DNA from: Chloroflexota bacterium
GTDB taxonomy: Bacteria; Chloroflexota; Limnocylindria; Limnocylindrales; CSP1-4
Direction of reading: 5' to 3'
Assembly (NCBI GenBank): GCA_016875645.1
Contig: VGPE01000036.1
Location: 1-17,253, forward strand
Length of the DNA stretch: 17,253 nucleotides
The notes under the pieces were generated by a model. It worked only from the letters and a program-made list of their open reading frames with translations. It made no database searches and was not told the origin of the DNA. Position numbers and translations under genes: made by a program. This document shows positions 1-6,082 of this stretch, in pieces (position 1 is the first letter of the stretch; every line of letters begins with the position of its first letter).

Positions 1-483
1 CCCGCTGGCACGCGGGTCGCCACGCGCGTCGTCGTCCCGGCGCTCGGCATCGACCTGCCGGTCATCAAGCCGCCCGGCGGCCCGAACACCTACCCCGTCT
101 GCAACGTCGCGATGTACATCCAGAGCCTCTCGCAGCCGGGCCAGAAGGGCGCCACCTATCTCTACGCCCACGCCCGAGCGGGCATGTTCCTCCCGATCCT
201 AGAGGCAAGCCGGGTCAGCAACGGCCGCGCCATGATCGGGATGCTGGTGCAGGTCTACACCAGCGACAACATGCAGTACCTGTACGAGATCTACCAGGTC
301 CGCCGGCACCAGCTGTCGCTCAACGATGCGATCTCCGCCAAGAGCGAGACGCTCTGGCTCCAGACCTCGGAGGGTCCGCGCGGGACTCCCGGCAAGACCC
401 AGGTCGTGGCACGCCCGATCAGCAGCGGCCCGGCCGACCCGAACGAGGCTCGCCCGACCGCGAATCCCGTCGTCTGCGGCTGA
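1..483 (+). CDS. Sortase-like protein, catalytic Cys replaced by Ser (3' part)
   Basis: The reading frame is open from the first base, so the N-terminus and any membrane anchor lie outside the window; 160 codons remain. The visible part resembles the catalytic domain of class D/E/F-type sortases, extracytoplasmic transpeptidases that attach or process surface proteins. It has a VPALGIDLPV-like first strand, a sortase-type His in YLYAHARAG (codon 169-171), and a distal VVARP segment whose Arg (412-414) matches the catalytic Arg. The residue expected to be the nucleophilic Cys, in the segment LWLQTSEG, is Ser (TCG, 367-369). Two other Cys are present, in TYPVCNVA and at the extreme C-terminus (VVCG), but neither sits in the nucleophile position. 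The family assignment is fairly good; transpeptidase activity is doubtful. It could be a non-catalytic sortase-fold protein or a serine-based variant. The gene converges on the CorA gene, with stops 18 bp apart. Confidence 0.7.
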   Translation, partial: PAGTRVATRVVVPALGIDLPVIKPPGGPNTYPVCNVAMYIQSLSQPGQKGATYLYAHARAGMFLPILEASRVSNGRAMIGMLVQVYTSDNMQYLYEIYQVRRHQLSLNDAISAKSETLWLQTSEGPRGTPGKTQVVARPISSGPADPNEARPTANPVVCG

Positions 484-484
484 G

Positions 485-498
485 CTGCCGCTGGGCAG
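485..498. terminator. Small inverted repeat between convergent genes
   Basis: A perfect 5-bp stem (ctgcc/ggcag) with a 4-nt loop fills the 18-bp gap between the convergent sortase-like and CorA stops. There is no T-tract. It could act as a weak bidirectional terminator, but a stem this short is expected often by chance in GC-rich DNA. Confidence 0.25.
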
Positions 499-501
499 GG
501 G

Positions 502-1566
502 TCAGATCCAGCCGATCCGGCGCAGGAAGATCGCCGCCAGTGCGGCGGCGACGAACGTGAGGGCCGTCACGATCCAGAACCCGCCGCCCTCGCCCCCGCC
601 GATGGCTGCCGCCGCCTCGCTCATGCCGAAGATTCCGGCGACCGCGCCCACGCCGGCGAGGATGACCGTCACGCCCGTGAGCCGCTTCATGATCAACGAG
701 AGGTTGTTGTTGACCGTGGTCAGGTAGACCTCCAGCGTGCTCGACACCAGCTCGCGGTGCGTGTCGAGTTCATCGGTCAGCCGGATCAGGTGGTCGTACA
801 CATCGCGGAAGTAGATGATCTCCTCGTCGTCGATGAGTGCGAGATCGCGGTTCGTCAGCTGGTTGAAGATCTCGCGCACCGGGCTGATCGCCCGGCGAAG
901 GGCCAACAGGTCGCGCTTGAGGCCGAACAGTCGCGCGAGGGCGCTCCGGCTTGCCTCCGTGATCACATCGTCCTCGAGCGCGTCGATCTCGTCGCCGATG
1001 CGATCCATCGTGGGGAAATACGCGTCCACGATGCCGTCCACGAGCGCCCAGAGCAGGTGATCGGGGCCGCGGGCCATCGGGCCCACCAGGCCTTCGCGCA
1101 GGTGGTGGACCGACCGCGGCTCCCAGCCCTCGCGATGCACGGACAGAAGAAAGCGCTTCGCGAGGACGAAGTCCACCTCGACCGTATTCAGGCTCTCGCC
1201 GTCCGGAACCGCGAACATGACCACGTGGACCAGGTTGTCGGTGACCTCGATCTTTGCGCGCTGATTGCCCTCGCTGATGTCCTCGACGATCAGCGGGTGG
1301 AGGCCCAGCAGCTGCGCGATCTCGGCGACGCCGTCGGCGCCGGACGACACCACGTCCACCCATGCCCATGTGTCCGGAGCGTCGAGGGCCGCGCGCAGGT
1401 GATCGATGTCGTTCGACTCGCGCAGGCCATCGGGCGTGCGAAGGGCGATGCGGGTCCCGCCGCTCGCCTGCGACGTGGCCGGATGGGCATCGCGGCGCTC
1501 GGCGGGCGCCCGCTGCGGGCCGTGGCCCGGATCAGGGCGCAACGGTGCCTTCTGATTCGTCGGCAT
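502..1566 (-). CDS. corA: CorA-family divalent cation transporter (GMS variant)
   Basis: A 354-residue CorA/MIT-superfamily protein: a long cytosolic alpha/beta domain and helical stalk, then two C-terminal membrane helices (roughly residues 300-318 and 330-348) ending in a short basic tail. CorA proteins are pentameric inner-membrane channels for Mg2+ or Co2+, and some relatives carry Zn2+. The signature after TM1 is normally GMN; here it is GMS (residues 314-316, in IFGMSEA), followed by an Ala/Gly-rich loop. The ATG at 1564-1566 is chosen as the only plausible ATG near the N-terminus. It overlaps the end of the upstream MFS gene by 35 bp and has no obvious Shine-Dalgarno sequence, so translation may be coupled. 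An upstream TTG at 1647 is possible but would add an Arg/Pro-rich stretch. Fold assignment is firm; ion specificity is not, because of the GMS change. Confidence 0.85.
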   Translation of the reverse strand: MPTNQKAPLRPDPGHGPQRAPAERRDAHPATSQASGGTRIALRTPDGLRESNDIDHLRAALDAPDTWAWVDVVSSGADGVAEIAQLLGLHPLIVEDISEGNQRAKIEVTDNLVHVVMFAVPDGESLNTVEVDFVLAKRFLLSVHREGWEPRSVHHLREGLVGPMARGPDHLLWALVDGIVDAYFPTMDRIGDEIDALEDDVITEASRSALARLFGLKRDLLALRRAISPVREIFNQLTNRDLALIDDEEIIYFRDVYDHLIRLTDELDTHRELVSSTLEVYLTTVNNNLSLIMKRLTGVTVILAGVGAVAGIFGMSEAAAAIGGGEGGGFWIVTALTFVAAALAAIFLRRIGWI

Positions 1567-3226
1567 CGGCCCGCCGACCGGCGGCGAGATGCGGACCGAC
1601 CGGAGCCGAGACCTGGGAGAGCGGGGCGTTCGGCCCTGCCGGGGCAACGGGCGTGACGGGCCGCCGGGCGGCGCGACCGCCGAGCGCGAGGCCCGGCGGC
1701 ACGGCGATCACCATCAAGCCGGCCGCGACGACGAACAGGCCCGAAATGATTCGGCCGGCTTCGCCGGCGGCCCAGTTCTCCAGCGCGTCCACCACCTGGC
1801 CGTCGCGGAGCGGCCGGTCGCGAAGGTACTCCGGGATGAACTGCTTGTAGGCGTCGGGGGTCTCGTAGACCATCGCCGATCGCTGCTCGATGACCGTGGA
1901 GCCGTACGCCACCAGGATCGCGAGGCCAACGGCCATGCCGATCATCCGCGCGACGGTCACAGTGGCTGAGGCCATGCCGAAGTGACGCCGTCCCACCGCC
2001 TCGACGGCCGCCGTGGAGCGAGGCGTGACGGTCAGCCCGAAGCCGAGGCCGAAGGCCGCCATCGCGAGGGCGATCTCGGTGATCGGCACGGCGGGCGACC
2101 AGCTGCTCATCCGCCAGAGCGCGACGATCCCGAGCCCGAGTCCGACCATCGTGACGCCGCGCATTGAGATCACGCGGACCGCGAAGCCCGACGCGAGGGC
2201 GCCCACGGCCGTTGCGCCCGCCAGCGCGCCCAGTGCGAGCCGCTGGAGGTCCGGGCCCCCGTAGAGCACACGATCGACGAAGACCGCCCCGCCCACGATC
2301 GCGGTCGCAAGCGCGTACCCGGTGAGCGCCGAGACGAGCGCCGCCGAACTGAACACGCCCGAGCGGAACAGCCGCGGGTCCAGGAACGGGTCCTCGCGAC
2401 GGGTCCCGGAAAGGATCGCGAGCGCGACGGCCAGCGCCGCCAGCAGCAGGAGCGGCACGGGCGGGTAGCTCGGGTCCAGGAACCGCCCGCCGAGGTCACC
2501 GTCAATCAAAGTCAGGCCGGCCAGCAGCGCGGCGAGGCCCACGCTGAACGCCGCGGCGCCCAGCAGGTCCACCCGGCCCGGGCGTCGCGGCGTCTCCCAA
2601 TCCGAACTCGCGGCCCAGGCGAGGGCGGTGGCCGCGATGCCGATGGGGACGTTGATGTAGAAGACCCAGCGCCACGGGTCGCCGAACCAATCGCTGACCC
2701 AGGTGCCACCGAAGCCGGCGCGGGCGATCGCTGCGTCCGGGCTGAGCGATTCGAGGATCGCAGCACCGACGAACGGGCCGGCGGCCATGCCGAGGAACGT
2801 GAGCGCCCCGATGATTCCGAGTGCGCGGGCGCGGCTGTGGCCCTCGTACAGGTGCGACGCCGCCGCGGTGCCCACCGGGACGAGGATGCCGCCGCCCAGG
2901 GCCTGGACCAGGCGGGCGACGATCAATTCGTCGAGGGACTGGGACCGGCCGGCCAGAAATGAGCCCACCGTGAACATCACGAGGCCCAGCAGGAACATCC
3001 GGCGCACGCCCCACAGGTCGGCCAGGCGGCCGGCGGTGGGCATGGCGATGACGTAGACGAACAGGTAGCCGTTGACGATCCAGGACGCATGCCGCAACTG
3101 CGTCCAGTCGGCGAGGCTGGCGAGGATCGACGGCAGCGCGACCGCCGTGATCATCAGCTCCAGGCCTGCCAGGAAGACACCCGCGCTGAGCACCGCGAGC
3201 ATCACGAACGAGGAGCGGCGATCCAC
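1532..3226 (-). CDS. MFS drug exporter, DHA2 (EmrB/QacA) type
   Basis: A 564-residue multi-pass membrane protein, the size usual for 14-helix DHA2 proton-coupled exporters. Visible signatures are the first-helix segment LELMITAVALPS (Glu where DHA2 proteins usually have Asp), the loop 2-3 motif A in the form GRLADLWGVRR, and the DHA2-type WRWVFYINVPIG after helix 5. Such proteins export drugs, antiseptics or metabolites. The frame stays open upstream into the ThDP-enzyme gene, but that extension is Arg/Pro-rich and is a shadow. I place the start at GTG 3224-3226, just before the first hydrophobic helix; an ATG at 3200-3202 is an alternative. There is no Shine-Dalgarno, but TACACT lies exactly 6 nt upstream of the GTG, as in leaderless genes. 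The 3' end overlaps corA by 35 bp, so the two probably form one transcript. The substrate cannot be inferred. Confidence 0.88.
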   Translation of the reverse strand: MDRRSSFVMLAVLSAGVFLAGLELMITAVALPSILASLADWTQLRHASWIVNGYLFVYVIAMPTAGRLADLWGVRRMFLLGLVMFTVGSFLAGRSQSLDELIVARLVQALGGGILVPVGTAAASHLYEGHSRARALGIIGALTFLGMAAGPFVGAAILESLSPDAAIARAGFGGTWVSDWFGDPWRWVFYINVPIGIAATALAWAASSDWETPRRPGRVDLLGAAAFSVGLAALLAGLTLIDGDLGGRFLDPSYPPVPLLLLAALAVALAILSGTRREDPFLDPRLFRSGVFSSAALVSALTGYALATAIVGGAVFVDRVLYGGPDLQRLALGALAGATAVGALASGFAVRVISMRGVTMVGLGLGIVALWRMSSWSPAVPITEIALAMAAFGLGFGLTVTPRSTAAVEAVGRRHFGMASATVTVARMIGMAVGLAILVAYGSTVIEQRSAMVYETPDAYKQFIPEYLRDRPLRDGQVVDALENWAAGEAGRIISGLFVVAAGLMVIAVPPGLALGGRAARRPVTPVAPAGPNAPLSQVSAPVGPHLAAGRRADADESEGTVAP

Positions 3227-3232
3227 CGTCGG

Positions 3233-3238
3233 AGTGTA
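3233..3238 (-). promoter_or_regulatory. Candidate -10 element of a leaderless MFS transcript
   Basis: Read on the minus strand, TACACT (a TANNNT-type -10) is followed by 6 nt (ccgacg) and then the GTG start. This spacing would place the transcription start at or beside the first base of the start codon. No Shine-Dalgarno sequence is present, and no convincing -35 is visible in the palindrome-rich DNA upstream. Confidence 0.35.
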
Positions 3239-3243
3239 CGCGC

Positions 3244-3301
3244 GGGGCCTGCCGGGCCCCGCCGGCCGCGACGCGGAGCTCCGCGCGGCGAGCCGGCCGC
3301 G
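3244..3301. repeat. Palindrome-rich segment upstream of the MFS gene
   Basis: Three structures are packed together. An inverted repeat ggggcc/ggcccc with a 5-nt loop lies at 3244-3260. A perfect 14-bp palindrome (cgcggagctccgcg) lies at 3272-3285. It is flanked by two direct copies of gccggccgcg at 3261-3270 and 3292-3301. The segment sits directly upstream of the putative MFS promoter and could be an operator for a dimeric repressor or simply structured GC-rich spacer. No regulator gene lies beside it. Confidence 0.35.
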
Positions 3302-3366
3302 CGCGGCGGACGCGGCGTCAGACCCGCGGGGAATCGGGGTCGCGGCCCGAGTGTCGGGAACGGCGA

Positions 3367-3401
3367 CCCGGTGCGGACCGGGGCCGCGGGGTGCCCCCGC
3401 G
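3367..3401 (-). terminator. Two adjacent hairpins after the ThDP-enzyme gene
   Basis: In transcript order after the stop at 3421, a perfect 7-bp stem (cgcgggg/ccccgcg, 3-nt loop, 3385-3401) is followed by a 6-bp stem (cccggt/accggg, 4-nt loop, 3367-3382). Both lie within about 55 bp of the stop codon. There is no run of T, so this is not a canonical intrinsic terminator, but the position fits transcription termination in a high-GC genome. Confidence 0.4.
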
Positions 3402-3420
3402 AACCCCGTCCCTTCGGCTG

Positions 3421-5133
3421 CTAGTGCAACCCGTAGGTCGAAAGCTTCGTCGTCTCCTTCGTGATCACGTCGACCAGGGCCGGTTGGCCATCGCGGACGG
3501 ACTGGAGCCCACGCTGGAATGCCGCCCGGAGCTCGGAGGGCTGCTCGACGCGCTCCGACCACCACCCGAGCGACTTCGCGAGGGCCGCGTAATCGCCGCC
3601 CTGCTGGATCGCCTTGTAGCGCTCGTTCGCGATCGGGAAGTTGGGCGGATAGCCGCTGAAGATCGAGTCGTGCTTGATGACGGTCAGGATCGGGATGTTC
3701 TCCCGCGACGCGGTCTCGAGGTCCATGCCGGTCATGCCGATCGCGCCGTCGCCCATCACGTTGACGACGGTCCGGTCCGGGTTGGCGAGCTTCGCGCCCA
3801 TGCCGAGGCCCAGCGAGAACCCGAGCTGGGTGGAGTGGCCCCAGCCGAGGTACGACCGCGGCGTGGTGGACTGGTAGAAGACGCTCTGGATGTCGCGCGA
3901 TGCCCCGGACTCGTGCGAGAGCATCGTGGTGTCCGGGTCCAGCACGTTCCACAGCTCGCGGAACATCCGGTAGCCGTTGATCGGCGCCGAGTCGTCCGCG
4001 AACAGCGGCTCGTACTCGGCCAGCCACTCGGCGCGGACCTGCGCGATCTTCGCCGCGACCTCGCGCCGCCGCGCCCGCTCCGTCTCGCCGACGCGGCCGC
4101 GCAGCTCATCCGCCAGCTGGCGCAGGAAGAGCTTTGCGTCGGCGGCGATCGGGACATCGGTCGCGTAGCGCTTGTTGAGGTCTCGGGCGTCGTTGGTGGC
4201 GTGGATGAGGACCTTGCCCGGCGGGATCGGCGGGGCGAACGTCGATTGGCTCAGGGAGGACCCCACCGCCAGCACGCAGTCCGAGGCCTCCAGCGCCCAC
4301 ACGGCCATCGCCGTCTTAGCGTGCGCGCCCGTGCCCACCGACAGCTCGTGGGTTTCGTTGAAGGCGCTCTTGCCCTGGAGCGTGTTCATGACCGGGGCGC
4401 CGAGCAGTTCCGCGACCTCGCGCAGCTCGTCCCAGGCCTCGGCGTAGAGCACGCCGTTGCCGGCCCAGATCATCGGCAACTTCGCGCGCAGCAGCAGGTC
4501 CGCCGCCTCGCGCACGGCCCCGAAGTCCGCGGCGGAGCGGACCCACGGCACCGGCCGGTAGTCGAGCGGGCCCGACAGGCGATCGCTGGCGGCCTGATCG
4601 GGGATGTCCACCATCGCGGGCAGCGGCCGCCCGGAGCGCAGCGCCTGGTAGGCCTGGCGAAGGCGGTATGGGATCTCGTCCGCGGTCAGCGGCGTCGCGG
4701 CGTACTTGGTGACGTTGCGGTAGTGGTCCTTGTTGACGAAGGTCGGATGCTCGTGCATCCGGATCAGTTCCGGCAGGCCCGGCAGGTAGAGGATCGGCGT
4801 CGAGTCCGTGTAGGAGTGGACGACACCCGGGAACGCGTTCTCGGAGCCGGCCGATTCCTGGACCGCGAACACACCGATCTGGCGCGCGTTGGTGGAGCGC
4901 GAGACGCCGTCGGCCATGTTGCCGGCCACGCGCTCCTGGCGGGTCAGGATCAGCCGGATGCCGGCACGCGCGATCGCCTCGGCGATCGGCGAGGCGGGGA
5001 AGTAGAGGACCTGCCTGGTTCCCTCGCGCTTGAGCACCTCGGCGAGGGCATCGGCGCCGGTCATGGTTCCTGTGCCGGCGGACCGGGCCTGCACGTCGGC
5101 TACGGCGGTGCCGCCGTCCTTCCCGGCCGGCAT
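3421..5133 (-). CDS. ThDP-dependent enzyme, acetolactate synthase superfamily
   Basis: A 570-residue protein with the three-domain layout of ThDP-dependent decarboxylases and carboligases: Pyr domain (about 25-190), central Rossmann-like domain (about 210-340) and PP domain (about 390-550). The activating Glu is present (E67, in TRQERVAGNMADG). The ThDP/Mg2+ motif begins GDGAIGM at residue 461, but the closing Asn-Asn typical of the family is His488-Asp489 (VIKHDS). Acetolactate synthase, oxalyl-CoA decarboxylase, glyoxylate carboligase and benzoylformate decarboxylase all share this fold; I cannot assign the substrate. No small regulatory subunit of the IlvN type is nearby, which argues against a biosynthetic acetolactate synthase. 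ATG 5131-5133 overlaps the upstream stop as TGATG and has a GGAGGG about 8 nt upstream. Both features support this start and translational coupling to the unknown 282-residue protein. Confidence 0.85.
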   Translation of the reverse strand: MPAGKDGGTAVADVQARSAGTGTMTGADALAEVLKREGTRQVLYFPASPIAEAIARAGIRLILTRQERVAGNMADGVSRSTNARQIGVFAVQESAGSENAFPGVVHSYTDSTPILYLPGLPELIRMHEHPTFVNKDHYRNVTKYAATPLTADEIPYRLRQAYQALRSGRPLPAMVDIPDQAASDRLSGPLDYRPVPWVRSAADFGAVREAADLLLRAKLPMIWAGNGVLYAEAWDELREVAELLGAPVMNTLQGKSAFNETHELSVGTGAHAKTAMAVWALEASDCVLAVGSSLSQSTFAPPIPPGKVLIHATNDARDLNKRYATDVPIAADAKLFLRQLADELRGRVGETERARRREVAAKIAQVRAEWLAEYEPLFADDSAPINGYRMFRELWNVLDPDTTMLSHESGASRDIQSVFYQSTTPRSYLGWGHSTQLGFSLGLGMGAKLANPDRTVVNVMGDGAIGMTGMDLETASRENIPILTVIKHDSIFSGYPPNFPIANERYKAIQQGGDYAALAKSLGWWSERVEQPSELRAAFQRGLQSVRDGQPALVDVITKETTKLSTYGLH

Positions 5134-5981
5134 CAGCGAGTCCCTCCGAGCGCGATGCGCTCGGTCGTCGCCGGGGCGTCCTGCCGGAAGCGGTAGACGG
5201 CCGTCTGCACGTCGTCGTGCCGGATCGGCTCCGAGTAGTGATACACCTCGACTCCTTCCGCAATGATCGTCCGTCGCCGGACGATGAACTCGATCCAATC
5301 GGGCGCGTTGTGGGCCGCGAAGGCAACGTCCAGCCGGTCCATGAACCGCTCCGCGGGAGCGTCCAGGTCCGGATAGAGGACGGGCCCAGTGTCGGACTGG
5401 TAGATCATGGCCCGTTCGTTGGCGTTCATGGTCTTGATCGGGAACTCGATCGTGACGGTGTACCGCCCGCGCCGGATACGGCTGTGGGCCATCAGCGGAT
5501 CCCCGGAGAACGTCCCCTCCACGATCGCCCGGGCGTCCGCCAGCAGCTCCGCCTCCCGGGTGACCAGGTCCAGGGCCATGGCTGCAAACGTGCCGCGGAT
5601 CGGCACGCGCAGCCGGTCGGGCTGCTGCTCGCCTGCCGCGCCACCGAAGCGCCCGGCCGTGTCGCCCGCCCGGGCGAAGGTCTTGAGGTGCATGAACGCG
5701 TCCTCGCCGTCGGCGTCCCGGCCGAGGATCGGCATGAAGTCCGCGTTCGGCAACAGGAACAGGTCCGCGGCTGCGCCCACCTGCTCCGTCTTGCAGGACG
5801 CGCCCAGTACGAACCACTGCGTCCGCCCCGTCTCGGCGTCGGTCACGGTGCAGCGCGACTCCAGCACGATCCGCGAGTTGTTCATCGGGTACGGCGGGCG
5901 GTGGCTGAGCGTGCGTGGCGGCAGTTCGTCCAGGTCGATCCGCCACAGGACCGAAGAGCGCGGGAGATCGAGGACCTGCAT
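5133..5981 (-). CDS. Uncharacterised 282-residue protein coupled to the ThDP enzyme
   Basis: I do not recognise this family. The product is soluble, with no signal peptide or membrane segment. It is mixed and probably beta-rich: several strand-like stretches alternate charged and hydrophobic residues, such as RIVLESRCTVTDAETG and YTVTIEFPIK. It contains two Cys (in ESRCTVT and GASCKTE) but no metal-binding cluster. Conserved-looking segments include WRIDLDELPPRTL near the N-terminus, FLLPNADFMPILGRDADGED near residue 90, and YHYSEP near residue 250. ATG 5979-5981 is chosen because GAGGTG sits 3-4 nt upstream; an earlier in-frame start at 6038 would cross into the divergent promoter region. 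The stop overlaps the ThDP-enzyme start (TGATG), so the two are expected to be made together, perhaps as partners or consecutive steps. An acyl or lipocalin-like binding protein, or a second enzyme of the pathway, is possible; no function is claimed. Confidence 0.75.
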   Translation of the reverse strand: MQVLDLPRSSVLWRIDLDELPPRTLSHRPPYPMNNSRIVLESRCTVTDAETGRTQWFVLGASCKTEQVGAAADLFLLPNADFMPILGRDADGEDAFMHLKTFARAGDTAGRFGGAAGEQQPDRLRVPIRGTFAAMALDLVTREAELLADARAIVEGTFSGDPLMAHSRIRRGRYTVTIEFPIKTMNANERAMIYQSDTGPVLYPDLDAPAERFMDRLDVAFAAHNAPDWIEFIVRRRTIIAEGVEVYHYSEPIRHDDVQTAVYRFRQDAPATTERIALGGTR

Positions 5982-6007
5982 GATCACCTCAGCGACGGCG
6001 CGCGGCA

Positions 6008-6052
6008 AGCGCCCGGGTGGGGGAACAAGGTAGGGCACCCCGAGCGGGCGCT
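6008..6052. promoter_or_regulatory. Long dyad in the divergent promoter region
   Basis: The 101-bp gap between the divergent unknown/ThDP pair (minus) and the M19 gene (plus) is centred on a dyad. A perfect 8-bp inverted repeat, agcgcccg (6008-6015) and cgggcgct (6045-6052), encloses an inner ggtg/cacc pair and a less GC-rich core (aacaaggtag). It could be an operator shared by both directions or a transcript hairpin. I cannot place clear -35/-10 boxes for either direction. Confidence 0.4.
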
Positions 6053-6082
6053 GCTGCGCCGCCGCGCACGCAGGAGGGAGCG

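Noticed and set aside
3227..4027. N-terminal extension of the MFS frame by about 267 codons
   Set aside because: The extension overlaps the ThDP-enzyme gene in another frame and is Arg/Pro/Gly-rich. The first transporter helix begins right after GTG 3226.
3391..5196. Plus-strand open frame (601 codons) opposite the ThDP enzyme
   Set aside because: It is a shadow of a gene with clear ThDP-enzyme motifs; the product is Arg/Val/Gly-rich and domain-free.
5134..5946. N-terminal extension of the ThDP-enzyme frame
   Set aside because: The ATG at 5133 has a GGAGGG site and a TGATG overlap. The extension is a frame-shifted shadow of the unknown 282-residue gene.
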